Assembly: GCA_025449575.1 (NCBI GenBank)
Contig: JANWJB010000016.1
Location: 1-35,529, forward strand
Length of the DNA stretch: 35,529 nucleotides
Direction: 5' to 3'
From: Acidobacteriaceae bacterium
GTDB taxonomy: Bacteria; Acidobacteriota; Terriglobia; Terriglobales; Acidobacteriaceae
A program made the position numbers and the translations under genes. Shown here one piece after another: positions 9,111-17,705 of this stretch. Each line of letters begins with the position of its first letter. The stretch's first letter is position 1. The notes beneath the pieces are model-generated. The model saw only the letters and a program-made list of their open reading frames with translations. It had not been told where the DNA came from and made no database searches.

Positions 9111-9683
9111 ATGAACATACACTATCTAGCGCAGCGCCTTCTGCGGCGCCCGACCTGTAGCCTCGCCGAGGGAGCCAAGCTGTACAGAACGGCCCGAATC
9201 AGCAATAAGTCAGGCGACGACAGCCGTATACGAATAGGCAACAACTCTGTAGTTTTAGGCGAGTTGTGGACCTTTGCCAGCGGCGGGCGGATACAGATTG
9301 GGGAGTGGTGCTACGTCGGAGCAGGCACGAGGATATGGTCAGGAGTGAATATCATGATTGGAGATAGGGTGCTGATTTCCCACAACGTGAACATCTTCGA
9401 CAGTCTTACGCATCCGGTAAACGCTCGGGGGCGGCACGATCAGTTCCGCGCGATTTTGACATCGGGTCATCCCAAGAAGATTGATCTTGGTGAACAGGCG
9501 GTCACCATAGGTGCGGATGCCTGGATAGGAGCGAACTCCATTATTTTGCGTGGGGTCACGGTTGGGACGGGTGGCATCGTTGGCGCCGGATCAGTGGTGA
9601 CGAAAGATGTTCCTGCCTATACCATCGTCGCGGGAAATCCCGCGCGGCCAATCCGCGAGCTTACGCCGTCGGAGAGAGACTAG
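9111..9683 (+). CDS. Second hexapeptide-repeat acetyltransferase
   Basis: A 190-aa left-handed beta-helix acyltransferase. Turns such as IRIGNNSVVLGELWTF and IQIGEWCYVGAGTRIW lead to ISHNVNIFDSLTHPVN, whose histidines match the active-site region. The end is VTIGADAWIGANSIILRGVTVGTGGIVGAGSVVTKDVP with AGNPARPI, the standard C-terminal coil. It is similar in plan to the gene before it but not a recent duplicate, because the N-terminal third differs. The role is acetylation of a sugar in the repeat unit, or on a lipid-linked or nucleotide-linked intermediate. The target is unknown. Confidence 0.85.
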   Translation: MNIHYLAQRLLRRPTCSLAEGAKLYRTARISNKSGDDSRIRIGNNSVVLGELWTFASGGRIQIGEWCYVGAGTRIWSGVNIMIGDRVLISHNVNIFDSLTHPVNARGRHDQFRAILTSGHPKKIDLGEQAVTIGADAWIGANSIILRGVTVGTGGIVGAGSVVTKDVPAYTIVAGNPARPIRELTPSERD

Positions 9684-9786
9684 CCCCAACGCATGATTTT
9701 CCTATCGAAATGAAGATTTCGCGGCCAGTCCAGCCGCTTTCTCGGCGATATTGTTTAATCCACCAATCCCGCCTCTGGAAACCAAC

Positions 9787-10725
9787 GTGAAAAAACTTAT
9801 CTGGATCACCGGTGCCCATGGCTTTATTGGCCGGCATTTGGCGAAGTGGCTCACGAGCCGCGGGCATACAGTCATGGGCCTTGGACATGGCGCCTGGCCT
9901 CATTCTGAGGCTGCGGAATGGGGTGTTCATCGATGGCTCAACGGCGGCATTCATTCTGGTAACCTTCAGCAGCTTCTTCGGGAGGACGGTCTTCCCGATT
10001 GTATCTATCACCTGGCGGGAGGCTCTTCAGTCGGCACAGCGATTTCCAGCCCGCATGAGGATTTCGGGCGCACTGTCACGACTACGGCCGAACTGTTGGA
10101 CTGGATGCGGAGTGAGGCGTGCGGTACCCGGCTGGTTGCCGTATCCAGCGCGGCGGTTTACGGCGCCGGTCATTCCGGGCCGATCCCCGAGAATGGTCCT
10201 CATCAGCCGTTCTCGCCATATGGTTACCACAAACTGATGATGGAGTATGCGTGCAGATCGTATGCAGCCAGCTACGGTCTGCCGGCAGTGGTCGTTCGCC
10301 TATTTTCCGTATACGGCAATTGGCTGAAGAAGCAGTTGCTGTGGGATATGTGCACGAGACTGGCAGGTGGCAGTCGCGAGTTGCAGTTGGGAGGGACGGG
10401 GAAGGAACTGCGGGATTGGACGGATATCAGGGATGTCGTGCGGGTGCTTGAACTTGCGATGGGGCTACCTGTGGCGGAGAATTCAACACTCGTCCTCAAT
10501 GGGGGGTCAGGAAGAGCCATCAGCGTTTCCGAGGTTGCAGCTCTTGTTCTCCGATCCTGGCCTGAACCCGCGAAGGTAGAGTTCACGGCAAAGAGCCGGC
10601 CCGGGGATCCCTTCTCGCTCATCGCGGATGCGGAGATATTACGGAAGAGCGGATTTGAGTGGAAGATTCCTGTCGACAGGGGTATTGGAGAGTATGTGGA
10701 ATGGTTCAGAAAGCTCAGGGGGTAG
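9787..10725 (+). CDS. NAD-dependent epimerase/dehydratase (extended SDR)
   Basis: A 312-aa extended short-chain dehydrogenase. The GTG at 9787 was chosen over the TTG at 9751, because the Rossmann motif GAHGFIG then starts at residue 9, as usual. The serine and YxxxK elements are present (VSSAAVYGAG, then SPYGYHKLMMEY). The later segment VVVRLFSVYG and the substrate region with DWTDIRDVVR resemble UDP-glucose 4-epimerase and dTDP-sugar enzymes. It would epimerise, reduce or dehydrate a nucleotide sugar for the locus. The exact reaction cannot be assigned. The next gene starts 3 nt after its stop. Confidence 0.82.
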   Translation: MKKLIWITGAHGFIGRHLAKWLTSRGHTVMGLGHGAWPHSEAAEWGVHRWLNGGIHSGNLQQLLREDGLPDCIYHLAGGSSVGTAISSPHEDFGRTVTTTAELLDWMRSEACGTRLVAVSSAAVYGAGHSGPIPENGPHQPFSPYGYHKLMMEYACRSYAASYGLPAVVVRLFSVYGNWLKKQLLWDMCTRLAGGSRELQLGGTGKELRDWTDIRDVVRVLELAMGLPVAENSTLVLNGGSGRAISVSEVAALVLRSWPEPAKVEFTAKSRPGDPFSLIADAEILRKSGFEWKIPVDRGIGEYVEWFRKLRG

Positions 10726-10728
10726 GGA

Positions 10729-12009
10729 TTGATTCGCGTAGCGTTTACTGCCATAAGCGGGAAAGACTGGACCGGCACGGGGATCCACAACTACTACCTT
10801 AATCTGGTACGAGTGCTGCTCACGCATTCAAAACATCGAGTGCAGCCAGTGATCTTTGCCGGCGAAGATGCAATTGCGGCGAACCTTGAGTCGTTCTACC
10901 CCATGGATGGGGTTCAGATCATCCGCACAGCCGAGTTCAATGAAGCTTGGAGAGGCGAACGCCTGCGCCGGGCGGTCCTCTTCGGGCGGGATCGTTTGGC
11001 TGCATACGCCTTCAGTAGGCATGGAATTGACGTTGCATTCGAGTCCGCTCAGTTTCTTGGGTGGCGCTTTCCTCTTCCGACGATATCCTGGTTGCCGGAT
11101 TTCCAGCACAGGAATCTGAGACACCTGTTTTCCCTCGCGGGCTGCTGGAAGCGCGACCTAGGATTTCGGGTCCAGGTGCTAAGTGGTCGACAGATCATGC
11201 TAAGCAGCGAAGACAGCAGGCGCGATTGCGAGCGATTCTTCCCCAGATCGATCGGACGGACCTCCGTGGTCCGCTTTTCTGTTGCCGTCCCGTCCCTGGA
11301 CCCAAATACGCGTCCTCGAGCAGTTGCCGATAGCTATAGACTACCGGAATCATTTTTCTATTTACCCAATCAGTTCTGGAAACACAAAAATCACCGTCTC
11401 GTAATTGAGGCTTTGGCTATAGCCAAGCGTGAGGGGTACGACTTCGTCGTGGCTACTTCGGGAAGGAGCGACGATTACCGGCATCCCAATCACTTCAGCG
11501 GTCTTCAATCCCTTGTGAAATCATATGGCTTGTCGGACAACTTCCGCTTCCTCGGATTAATCCCTCGCGACCACGTTATCGGTTTGTTGCGCTCCTGCGC
11601 GGCCCTCATTAACCCCTCGTTGTCGGAGGGATGGAGCACGACGGTTGAAGAAGCTAAGATGCTCGGTGTTCCGATGTTGCTCTCCGATCTTCCGGTTCAC
11701 AGAGAGCAGGCGGGGGGCTCGGCAAGCTTTTTCGATCCGCGCGCGGCGCGCCAGTTAACAACGCTGATGGCGGAACACCGCGCTATCTCCGTCCTCGAAC
11801 GCCGGAACCTGGAAAGAGCGGCGATCGCAAGAGCTGACGATGGCGCAAAACGATTTGCAGAGGAATTTTCCGGTATGGTCGAACTCGCTGCGGGTGCTTG
11901 CAAGCGACCGCAGATTGCTCAACCGGCCCTGATCTGTGAATCGGTCAAACTGGAAACAAGAGCACGGGACGGTTCGATGGATCCGGCAAACCAGAAGTCC
12001 AGGGCCTGA
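10729..12009 (+). CDS. Glycosyltransferase family 4 (group 1)
   Basis: A 426-aa GT-B fold enzyme. The N-terminal strand IRVAFTAISGKDWTGTGIHNYYLNL has the GTGI acceptor loop. The middle has FFYLPNQFWKHKNH, a typical lead into the donor domain. The C-terminal NPSLSEGWSTTVEEAKMLG contains the E-x7-E signature that binds the sugar nucleotide. The start is a TTG preceded by a purine-rich GGGGGTAGGG. The stop lies one base from the stop of the opposite-strand gene. It should add one sugar to the lipid-linked repeat; the donor is unknown. Confidence 0.85.
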   Translation: MIRVAFTAISGKDWTGTGIHNYYLNLVRVLLTHSKHRVQPVIFAGEDAIAANLESFYPMDGVQIIRTAEFNEAWRGERLRRAVLFGRDRLAAYAFSRHGIDVAFESAQFLGWRFPLPTISWLPDFQHRNLRHLFSLAGCWKRDLGFRVQVLSGRQIMLSSEDSRRDCERFFPRSIGRTSVVRFSVAVPSLDPNTRPRAVADSYRLPESFFYLPNQFWKHKNHRLVIEALAIAKREGYDFVVATSGRSDDYRHPNHFSGLQSLVKSYGLSDNFRFLGLIPRDHVIGLLRSCAALINPSLSEGWSTTVEEAKMLGVPMLLSDLPVHREQAGGSASFFDPRAARQLTTLMAEHRAISVLERRNLERAAIARADDGAKRFAEEFSGMVELAAGACKRPQIAQPALICESVKLETRARDGSMDPANQKSRA

Positions 12010-12010
12010 T

Positions 12011-13405
12011 TTAGTCATGCATTGCAATACAGTCCACGGTTCCGGTCGAGGCTGCGCCGGTATCGGATGCGATTGTCACTTGAATGGAATCTGGAGATTT
12101 GGTGATGGAAACCAAATGAGGCTGCCCGTAAACCTTGGTTAAGCTACAAGCAACGGAGTAGTGGTTATCGCGAAAAGGTGCTTTCCAAAACAGAGGCTTG
12201 CTGGTACAAGCTGCGGCGATCCGTTGGGGGGTCAAACAGCCGAGGGTAAAGCTCTCATGCTGCAGGCCGGTTGATGCGCCTATTCCTTGGGTAACTTGAA
12301 GTCTGTCGCCTTGGATCATGCCGGAAACATCCAGCCCTCTTACGAGGGGATCTTTGTTGATTCCCACCATCATGTTGCGATAGAGGTTTGAAATTATGTC
12401 GTAAGAAGCATGACCTCCCCCGGCCGACATTTCAATCATGTTTTTGCCGCCTGACGAGTCAATAATGGGAGCAGCCCCGGGTACATTTCCAACATGGGGA
12501 TCGACGATCGTATTGTCAGTGGCTTGTGCTCCAATACGGATGTATGCAGCACCAGTTTGCCCTCGAATGCTGCTGGCGAAGGTCTCGCACCGTGTGGCCA
12601 CGAAACGGTTGTTGTTAGCATGAATGTCGTTTTCCAAGTCGATGCAACTGTGCTGCCACCCGTCTCCACCTCCTCCTATGACGATGGAGTTATTGGATTC
12701 GCCCAGATCATAGAACGTGCCGAGGCCCTCGATCGAACCTCCGTAGAAGTGATTGGAGTTCGCCAGGTTGATCCAGCGGACACCAACATGGCCGTTTTGC
12801 GGGCAAGGTGCTCGGAAGCATGTCGTTAGAACCGTTAGCCCGTAAAAGTCATTGAAGTAAGCTCCGATGCCATGGACGTAATCCTGGCCGTCGAGAAGGA
12901 CACCAACCATGGAGCCACTCTGAGGCAGGCGTACAGTGACACCGATAAACCTGCTGTTGGATATGGCCCGCAGATTAAGAGCACCAAGAGCGGAGGAATC
13001 CATGGAGATATCGAATGTGCAGTTAATAACCGTCAATCCGTTCAAATGGTAGCTTGTCGGATGATGGTTTTCGAGAGCCCACGGACCGGAGATCAAGCGA
13101 ATTTGCACTCCCGCCATCCCAACTGCTCCGCTGGCGCAATCCAAGGTCATACCAGCCCTGGGATAAAGAGGCGCACGAATCGTGTAGATACCCGGAGGTA
13201 CATACACTCGGCATCCAAATTGCGGGCACTGCTCGATGGCGGCCTGGAGGCTTTGGGAGCTGCTCGCGACGATGACTCCCGTGTCTGCAGCGGTGTTAGG
13301 AAGTGTGATCGGAGCTTGAGCTAACATATACGGGTTCGAACAGCATACTGCCGCCAAGAACCCGACCGCAGCATGGCAAATTAGCCGTGTCTCAAATATT
13401 CTCAC
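12011..13405 (-). CDS. Secreted right-handed beta-helix protein (pectate-lyase superfamily-like)
   Basis: A 464-aa protein starting at a GTG with GGAG 9 nt upstream. It has a signal peptide (ICHAAVGFLAAVCCSNPYMLAQA). Residues from about 50 read LQAAIEQCPQFGCRVYVPPGIYTI, the entry of a parallel beta-helix as in pectate-lyase-3 and phage tailspike folds. Asn/Gly-rich rungs follow (LNLRAISNSRFIGVTVR, INLANSNHFYGGSIEG, IDLENDIHANNNRFVA). A small Cys-containing C-terminal domain ends the protein. It is the only gene in the locus on the minus strand and ends 1 bp from the GT4 gene. A polysaccharide lyase or modifying enzyme for the locus product is plausible. No catalytic triad could be assigned, so a structural role is also possible. 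Confidence 0.72.
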   Translation of the reverse strand: MRIFETRLICHAAVGFLAAVCCSNPYMLAQAPITLPNTAADTGVIVASSSQSLQAAIEQCPQFGCRVYVPPGIYTIRAPLYPRAGMTLDCASGAVGMAGVQIRLISGPWALENHHPTSYHLNGLTVINCTFDISMDSSALGALNLRAISNSRFIGVTVRLPQSGSMVGVLLDGQDYVHGIGAYFNDFYGLTVLTTCFRAPCPQNGHVGVRWINLANSNHFYGGSIEGLGTFYDLGESNNSIVIGGGGDGWQHSCIDLENDIHANNNRFVATRCETFASSIRGQTGAAYIRIGAQATDNTIVDPHVGNVPGAAPIIDSSGGKNMIEMSAGGGHASYDIISNLYRNMMVGINKDPLVRGLDVSGMIQGDRLQVTQGIGASTGLQHESFTLGCLTPQRIAAACTSKPLFWKAPFRDNHYSVACSLTKVYGQPHLVSITKSPDSIQVTIASDTGAASTGTVDCIAMHD

Positions 13406-13755
13406 TGGTTATGACTCCCGCGCATAAGCTCCATAGAATGGAGCTCTAAATGCGAAATTTGTTACAAGCGATCGCGCATGTTACTAGCGATCTAACAGAA
13501 GATTATTCCTGTTCACATGGTGGTGTGCAATCTGTTAATGCCGAGAAGGCTAATAAAATATTGTCTGCAAGAGGTCACTCTGACGCTTTTCGCTGTGAAC
13601 ATGGATCTCTTCGCCCTGCGATGACGAAGGAGACGACGACCGATGAACGCGACTCTCTGTATTCCACCGAGATTCCCGGTTTGGAGTCGGCATCTCCGGT
13701 GACGCAGCAACCCTGATTTTCACCTCTCTTCCTCTTTCCGATTGAGCAAAAAAGA
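13406..13755. other. 350-nt divergent intergenic region without a supported gene
   Basis: This gap separates the minus-strand beta-helix gene from the plus-strand WbuB-like gene, so it should hold both promoters. An 88-aa plus-strand frame (13450-13716) has no recognisable domain, and I do not call it a gene. The visible structure is the 13-bp direct repeat at 13461-13492 and an 8-bp inverted pair TGTTCACA (about 13510) / TGTGAACA (about 13593). The region looks more AT-rich than the neighbouring genes. Confidence 0.5.
13461..13492. promoter_or_regulatory. Candidate operator: 13-bp direct repeat, 19-bp period
   Basis: GTTACAAGCGATC (13461-13473) and GTTACTAGCGATC (13480-13492) match at 12 of 13 bases and are separated by 6 bp. 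They lie 56-87 nt upstream of the GTG of the divergent beta-helix gene. The spacing of nearly two helical turns suits a dimeric DNA-binding protein. The regulator is unknown. Confidence 0.45.
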
Positions 13756-15036
13756 ATGAAAGTTTTGATTGTAAGTGCGGTATTTCCGCCTGAACCGGTG
13801 GTTTCGGCGCGGACCAGCTTCGAGGTCGCGAACGGGTTGGTGAGCGAAGGCCATCAGGTCACCGTGCTCGCTCCTTTCCCGAGCCGCCCCGATGGGGTGC
13901 TCTTTGCAGGATTTAGGCGGTCGCTCTACCGCAAAGAGAATATTGGATTTTGCCTGATTCGCTGCTTCTCGGTGATTTCGGAGAAGTCCACCATGGCGAG
14001 CCGAATGATAGAAAACATCAGCTTTGCCATTACTTCTTCCCTGGGGGTCTTATTCCAGCCGCGGGCAGACGTTCTCTATGTCAATTCGTGGGCAATTTTC
14101 GGGATGGGACTGGTATCGCTCGCGGCGTGGCTGCGGGGCATCCCCGCGGTGATCAGTATCCAAGACGTTTATCCCGAATCGCTGGCTCAACAGAAGCGGA
14201 TTTCTACTCATTCGGCCATTTACCGGATTCTACGATGGTTGGATGGAAAAGCGGTGCGTTCGGCAAAGGCAATCATTGTGCTTTCCGATCGATTTCGCGA
14301 GACGTATGCCAAAGATCGCGGGGTTGCGGCCGATCGGATTCATGTCGTGGAGAATTGGGGAGAAAACGATTCCCGGGAACTGGACGTTCGCGGCGCATAT
14401 GCCGTACGCCGGAGGTACAGAATTCCCGATCAGGCGATGCTGGCGGTGTACGGCGGTAACATCGGGGCGGCGGCCGGAGTGGAAACGGTGATTCACGCCT
14501 TCGAGTTTTTGTGGAACGAGGATAATCTTTACCTGCTGATTGCCGGGACGGGCTCTCGCCTGGCTGCGTGCCAGGCGCTCGTGAAAGAGAAAGGATTGCA
14601 GAATCGCGTCTTCTTCTACACGCCCTGGCCGAAAGAGCATACAGGAGTGGTATTAGGCGCGGCGGACTTTCTTCTGTTGCCGACACAGGGCAATCAATCC
14701 CTGGTATCGGTTCCCTCCAAACTGATCTCCTATATGCTGTCCGGGCATCCGGTACTGGCGATGGTGCACGAAGATTCCGATACCGCTGTACTGATCCGCA
14801 AGGCGCAAGCCGGCTGGATTATTCCGCCGGACGATCCGGTCCAGACCGCCGCGGCTTTGAAGGCAATTGCCAGCAGCGCTCCTGAAGAATTGCGCGCCTG
14901 TGGCGTCCGGGCTTTGGATTACGCACTTTCCAACCTCTCCCGGGAAGAAAATCTTTCCCGCATTCTCGGGCTTCTCTCGCAGATTGCGCGGCAAACGACG
15001 CCGCCGGCGGCAGTGGTTCACGAATTCAAAGCGTAG
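13756..15036 (+). CDS. Glycosyltransferase family 4, WbuB/WcaI-like
   Basis: A 426-aa GT4 enzyme. The N-terminus MKVLIVSAVFPPEPVVSART and the segment YVNSWAIFGMGL followed by SIQDVYPESLAQQKRI match WbuB/WcaI-type transferases, which often act on amino-sugar donors. The donor domain contains YGGNIGAAAGVETVIHAFEF and FLLLPTQGNQSLVSVPSKLISYMLSGHPVLA; the Gln/Ser-rich loop replaces the usual E-x7-E, as is common in this subgroup. It is followed after 2 nt by the initiating sugar transferase, which suggests it adds the second sugar of the repeat. Donor specificity is not known. Confidence 0.85.
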   Translation: MKVLIVSAVFPPEPVVSARTSFEVANGLVSEGHQVTVLAPFPSRPDGVLFAGFRRSLYRKENIGFCLIRCFSVISEKSTMASRMIENISFAITSSLGVLFQPRADVLYVNSWAIFGMGLVSLAAWLRGIPAVISIQDVYPESLAQQKRISTHSAIYRILRWLDGKAVRSAKAIIVLSDRFRETYAKDRGVAADRIHVVENWGENDSRELDVRGAYAVRRRYRIPDQAMLAVYGGNIGAAAGVETVIHAFEFLWNEDNLYLLIAGTGSRLAACQALVKEKGLQNRVFFYTPWPKEHTGVVLGAADFLLLPTQGNQSLVSVPSKLISYMLSGHPVLAMVHEDSDTAVLIRKAQAGWIIPPDDPVQTAAALKAIASSAPEELRACGVRALDYALSNLSREENLSRILGLLSQIARQTTPPAAVVHEFKA

Positions 15037-15038
15037 GT

Positions 15039-15713
15039 GTGGAAGTGCCAATCAGTAGAATGAACAGGCTGTGGAAGCGGTCTCTCGATTTGATAGCAGC
15101 GGGCATCATTCTGCTGCTTTCATCCCCGTTTCTTTTCCTCTGTGCGCTCGCGATCAAAATCACCTCGCGAGGGCCCATCTTCTTCCGGCAGGAACGTATC
15201 GGCAAGAATTGGAGGAGGTTCCGGATTGTGAAGTTCCGGACGATGGCCTGGAATGCGCCCGATCTGCGAAACGCGGACGGCAGCACATTCAATGCTGAGC
15301 ATGACCCGCGCGTGACCCGCATCGGCAGGGTACTTCGGAAAACCAGCTTCGACGAGCTGCCTCAGTTGTGGAATGTGCTGTGTGGCGAAATGAGCCTCGT
15401 CGGCCCGCGGCCGGAGCTGCCGGACGGGGTTACGGGCTATCTTCCAGGCCAGTTCAAGCGGCTGGATGTTCTCCCCGGGATGACCGGATGGGCGGTGGTC
15501 CACGGACGCAACAATGTGCCAGTTAGCCGGCGCCGGGATCTGGATGCCTGGTATGCACAACATGCAAGCTTCTGGCTTGATCTGAAGATCCTCGCAAAAA
15601 CGGTTGCGTTGGTAGTGCGGAGCAAGGGGATCAATCGCGGCACAAGTTCCCCATCCGCGGATGTTTCAGCGGGGGGTGCGGTGGAGGTCCAGCAATGTTC
15701 GACGGAAAGCTAG
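15039..15713 (+). CDS. Initiating phosphoglycosyl transferase (bacterial sugar transferase, PglC/WcaJ-C type)
   Basis: A 224-aa monotopic phosphoglycosyl transferase. It has one hydrophobic membrane hairpin (SLDLIAAGIILLLSSPFLFLCALAI), then SRGPIFFRQERIGKNWRRFRIVKFRTM, the core family motif. KTSFDELPQLWNVLCGEMSLVGPRPE carries the catalytic Asp-Glu pair and the PRP motif. It lacks the large N-terminal membrane region of WbaP, so it is the short PglC/EpsL-like form. It transfers a phospho-sugar to undecaprenyl phosphate and so starts repeat-unit assembly. The start is a GTG at 15039, with an ATG at 15060 as an alternative. It overlaps the next gene by 19 nt. Confidence 0.92.
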   Translation: MEVPISRMNRLWKRSLDLIAAGIILLLSSPFLFLCALAIKITSRGPIFFRQERIGKNWRRFRIVKFRTMAWNAPDLRNADGSTFNAEHDPRVTRIGRVLRKTSFDELPQLWNVLCGEMSLVGPRPELPDGVTGYLPGQFKRLDVLPGMTGWAVVHGRNNVPVSRRRDLDAWYAQHASFWLDLKILAKTVALVVRSKGINRGTSSPSADVSAGGAVEVQQCSTES

Positions 15714-16249
15714 GCGCGCTGCTTCCTTTCGATGAAGGGTCGCTTCCTCTGGTGCAGGCCTGGATGAACGATGAAGAGGTAAGGCGGGGCACCGGAACGG
15801 AGGGTCCGGTTTCAGATTTTGAGCACCAGCGATGGTACCGATCGCTGATGGAAGACCGTTCCCAGCGGGTCTTCCTGATCGGGCAGCGTTCCGACGGCAA
15901 GCTGAAGCCCGTGGGCGCGATTGGCCTGCGAGGTATTAACTGGCGATCGCGCAATGCCGAGTACTGGATCTATATAGGCGATCGCGCGGCCAGAGGCAGA
16001 GGCGTGGCGGATGAGGCCTCGAGGCTGCTGCTGCGCTTTGCCTTCAGCACCTTGGGATTGCACCGCGTTTTTCTTCAGGTCAACGCAACCAATCAACCGG
16101 CAGTTCGCCTGTACCGGCGTCTTGGGTTTGTAGAGGAAGGTACCCTGCGCGGGGCGGTATTCGCCGAAGGCCGATTCGTCGATCGGCTTCTGTTTTCAAT
16201 GCTGGAAGAAGAAGCCCGGCAGATCTGGCCGGAAAGGAGCGCATCGTGA
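15695..16249 (+). CDS. GNAT N-acetyltransferase (RimJ/PseH-like)
   Basis: A 184-aa GNAT protein. The order of elements is the usual one: the N-terminal strand-helix LGALLPFDEGSLPLVQAWMND, the central WRSRNAEYWIYIGDRAARGRGVADEASRLLLRFAF, which holds the RGxG acetyl-CoA loop, and the late VNATNQPAVRLYRRLGFVEEG. An ATG at 15695 with GGAGG 7 nt upstream supports the start. It is inside a block with a phosphoglycosyl transferase and a PglE/PseC-like aminotransferase. The likely role is acetylation of the new amino group on a UDP-4-amino sugar, like PseH. A role in ribosomal protein acetylation is the alternative. Confidence 0.8.
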   Translation: MFDGKLGALLPFDEGSLPLVQAWMNDEEVRRGTGTEGPVSDFEHQRWYRSLMEDRSQRVFLIGQRSDGKLKPVGAIGLRGINWRSRNAEYWIYIGDRAARGRGVADEASRLLLRFAFSTLGLHRVFLQVNATNQPAVRLYRRLGFVEEGTLRGAVFAEGRFVDRLLFSMLEEEARQIWPERSAS

Positions 16250-17526
16250 TTCCCAGTCTGCTGGTGTTAGGCGCGGGTCCCTTGCAGATACCTGCTCTGC
16301 ATGAAGCGCGCGCACTTGGAATTCGCAGTGTGGCCCTCGACGCCAACCCCGCCGCGGTAGGACTGGCGCTGTGCGATGCTCCGCATGTAGCGGATATTCT
16401 CAATCCCGATAAGGTGGAGGCGATCGCAAGGGAAGAGCGGGTCAACGGGATCATGACGCTCTGCACCGACGCGCCGGTGAGGACGGTCGCCGAAGTAGGC
16501 GAGCGCATGGGACTTACCGCCTTGACGCCGAAGGCGGCCGCGCGTGCGACCGACAAGCGCTTGATGCGCCAGGCTTTTGCAGATGCGGGTGCTCCCTCTC
16601 CGGAGACGCGCACGGTGGAGACTTTGAGCGAGGCCAAGGTTACTGCAGAAGCTTTTGGCTACCCCGTTGCCCTTAAGATCGGGTGCAGTTCAGGGAGCCG
16701 CGGCGTTTATCGCGTGGATCGCGGCGATGCTATGGCAGCCGCCTACGAGAGCTGCCGGAGTTACCAGAAAGAAGGAGCCCTGCTGCTGGAGGAGTGGGTG
16801 GATGGCGGGGAAGTCAGCGTAGAGGGCTATTGCACGGATACCGCACATGCCATCGTCGCAATTACCGATAAGTTCCTTTTTCCCGGCAGGTCTCCTGTCG
16901 AGGCTGGCCATTGCCAACCCTCGCACTTTGAACCGCACATCCAGGAGCAGATTCGCGAAGCGGTTCACGCTGGCCTGGCCGCTCTGGGCCTGACCTGGTG
17001 CGCCTTTCACGCCGAGGTCAAGGTCTCACCGGCAAAAGGAGCGCGTCTGATTGAAATTGGAGCTCGCCTCGGAGGGGATCGCATCTCTACGCATCTCACG
17101 CCGCTCTCAACCGGCGTCAATCTGGTGCGAGTCGCGGTCCTCCTGGCCTTAGGGGAACGCCCCGAAGCGTTTCCTATCCTGGATCGCGGCGCCTGCGTTC
17201 GATATTTTGACTTGAAGCGCTCCGGCGTTCTCAAACATCTCAGCGGCCTTCGCCGGCTTTATGGCATTCCGGGGGCGGAGATCATTTATCCGGCTTCGGA
17301 ACGCGATGGGCTGCTTCGCGAGGGATTCATTATTGGCGAAGTCCGCTCCAGCCTCGACCGTTATGGCCATGTTCTCTATTCCGGATCGACGCGGGAAGAG
17401 GCGATCCACCGCTGTCAGGCTGCCACCAGCATGCTGCAGTTTGAATTTGAAGACGGGGACTGCCGCAATGGCGACGGGCTGGCAGTGATGGAAACCCTGC
17501 CGCGCCGTCTTGAGAAGGTCCCGTAA
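16246..17526 (+). CDS. ATP-grasp ligase, carboxylate-amine type
   Basis: A 426-aa ATP-grasp enzyme starting at a GTG that overlaps the previous stop (GTGA). The N-terminus SLLVLGAGPLQIPALHEAR is the pre-ATP-grasp Rossmann-like domain. The grasp domain shows PVALKIGCSSGSRGV (glycine-rich loop), LLLEEWVDGGEVSVEGY (ATP-binding strand) and ARLIEIGARLGGD (metal-binding Glu region). About 120 residues follow as a C-terminal lid domain. ATP-grasp enzymes join a carboxylate to an amine through an acyl phosphate. Between an acetyltransferase and a sugar aminotransferase, it may attach an amino acid or other acid to an amino sugar. That role is an inference; a PurK/PylC/BioC-like metabolic role is not excluded. 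Confidence 0.82.
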   Translation: MIPSLLVLGAGPLQIPALHEARALGIRSVALDANPAAVGLALCDAPHVADILNPDKVEAIAREERVNGIMTLCTDAPVRTVAEVGERMGLTALTPKAAARATDKRLMRQAFADAGAPSPETRTVETLSEAKVTAEAFGYPVALKIGCSSGSRGVYRVDRGDAMAAAYESCRSYQKEGALLLEEWVDGGEVSVEGYCTDTAHAIVAITDKFLFPGRSPVEAGHCQPSHFEPHIQEQIREAVHAGLAALGLTWCAFHAEVKVSPAKGARLIEIGARLGGDRISTHLTPLSTGVNLVRVAVLLALGERPEAFPILDRGACVRYFDLKRSGVLKHLSGLRRLYGIPGAEIIYPASERDGLLREGFIIGEVRSSLDRYGHVLYSGSTREEAIHRCQAATSMLQFEFEDGDCRNGDGLAVMETLPRRLEKVP

Positions 17527-17705
17527 GCTTCCTCAATGCCCGGGTGTGCCCGCACCCAGCTCGGCGCTCGCGACGAGAGAAGCGCCCCAAATCACAGGTT
17601 TGAAGCCGGCGTTATAGAACCCGAGTGAGCCGGAAACGCGAATCTGCTCCGGCGCGCAATCCGGAAGCCAAAGTAGATCCCCAGTACCGAGGAGCGAATA
17701 AAAGT

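Noticed and set aside
13450-13716. 88-aa + frame in the divergent intergenic region
   Set aside because: No domain and no convincing SD; the region more likely holds promoters.
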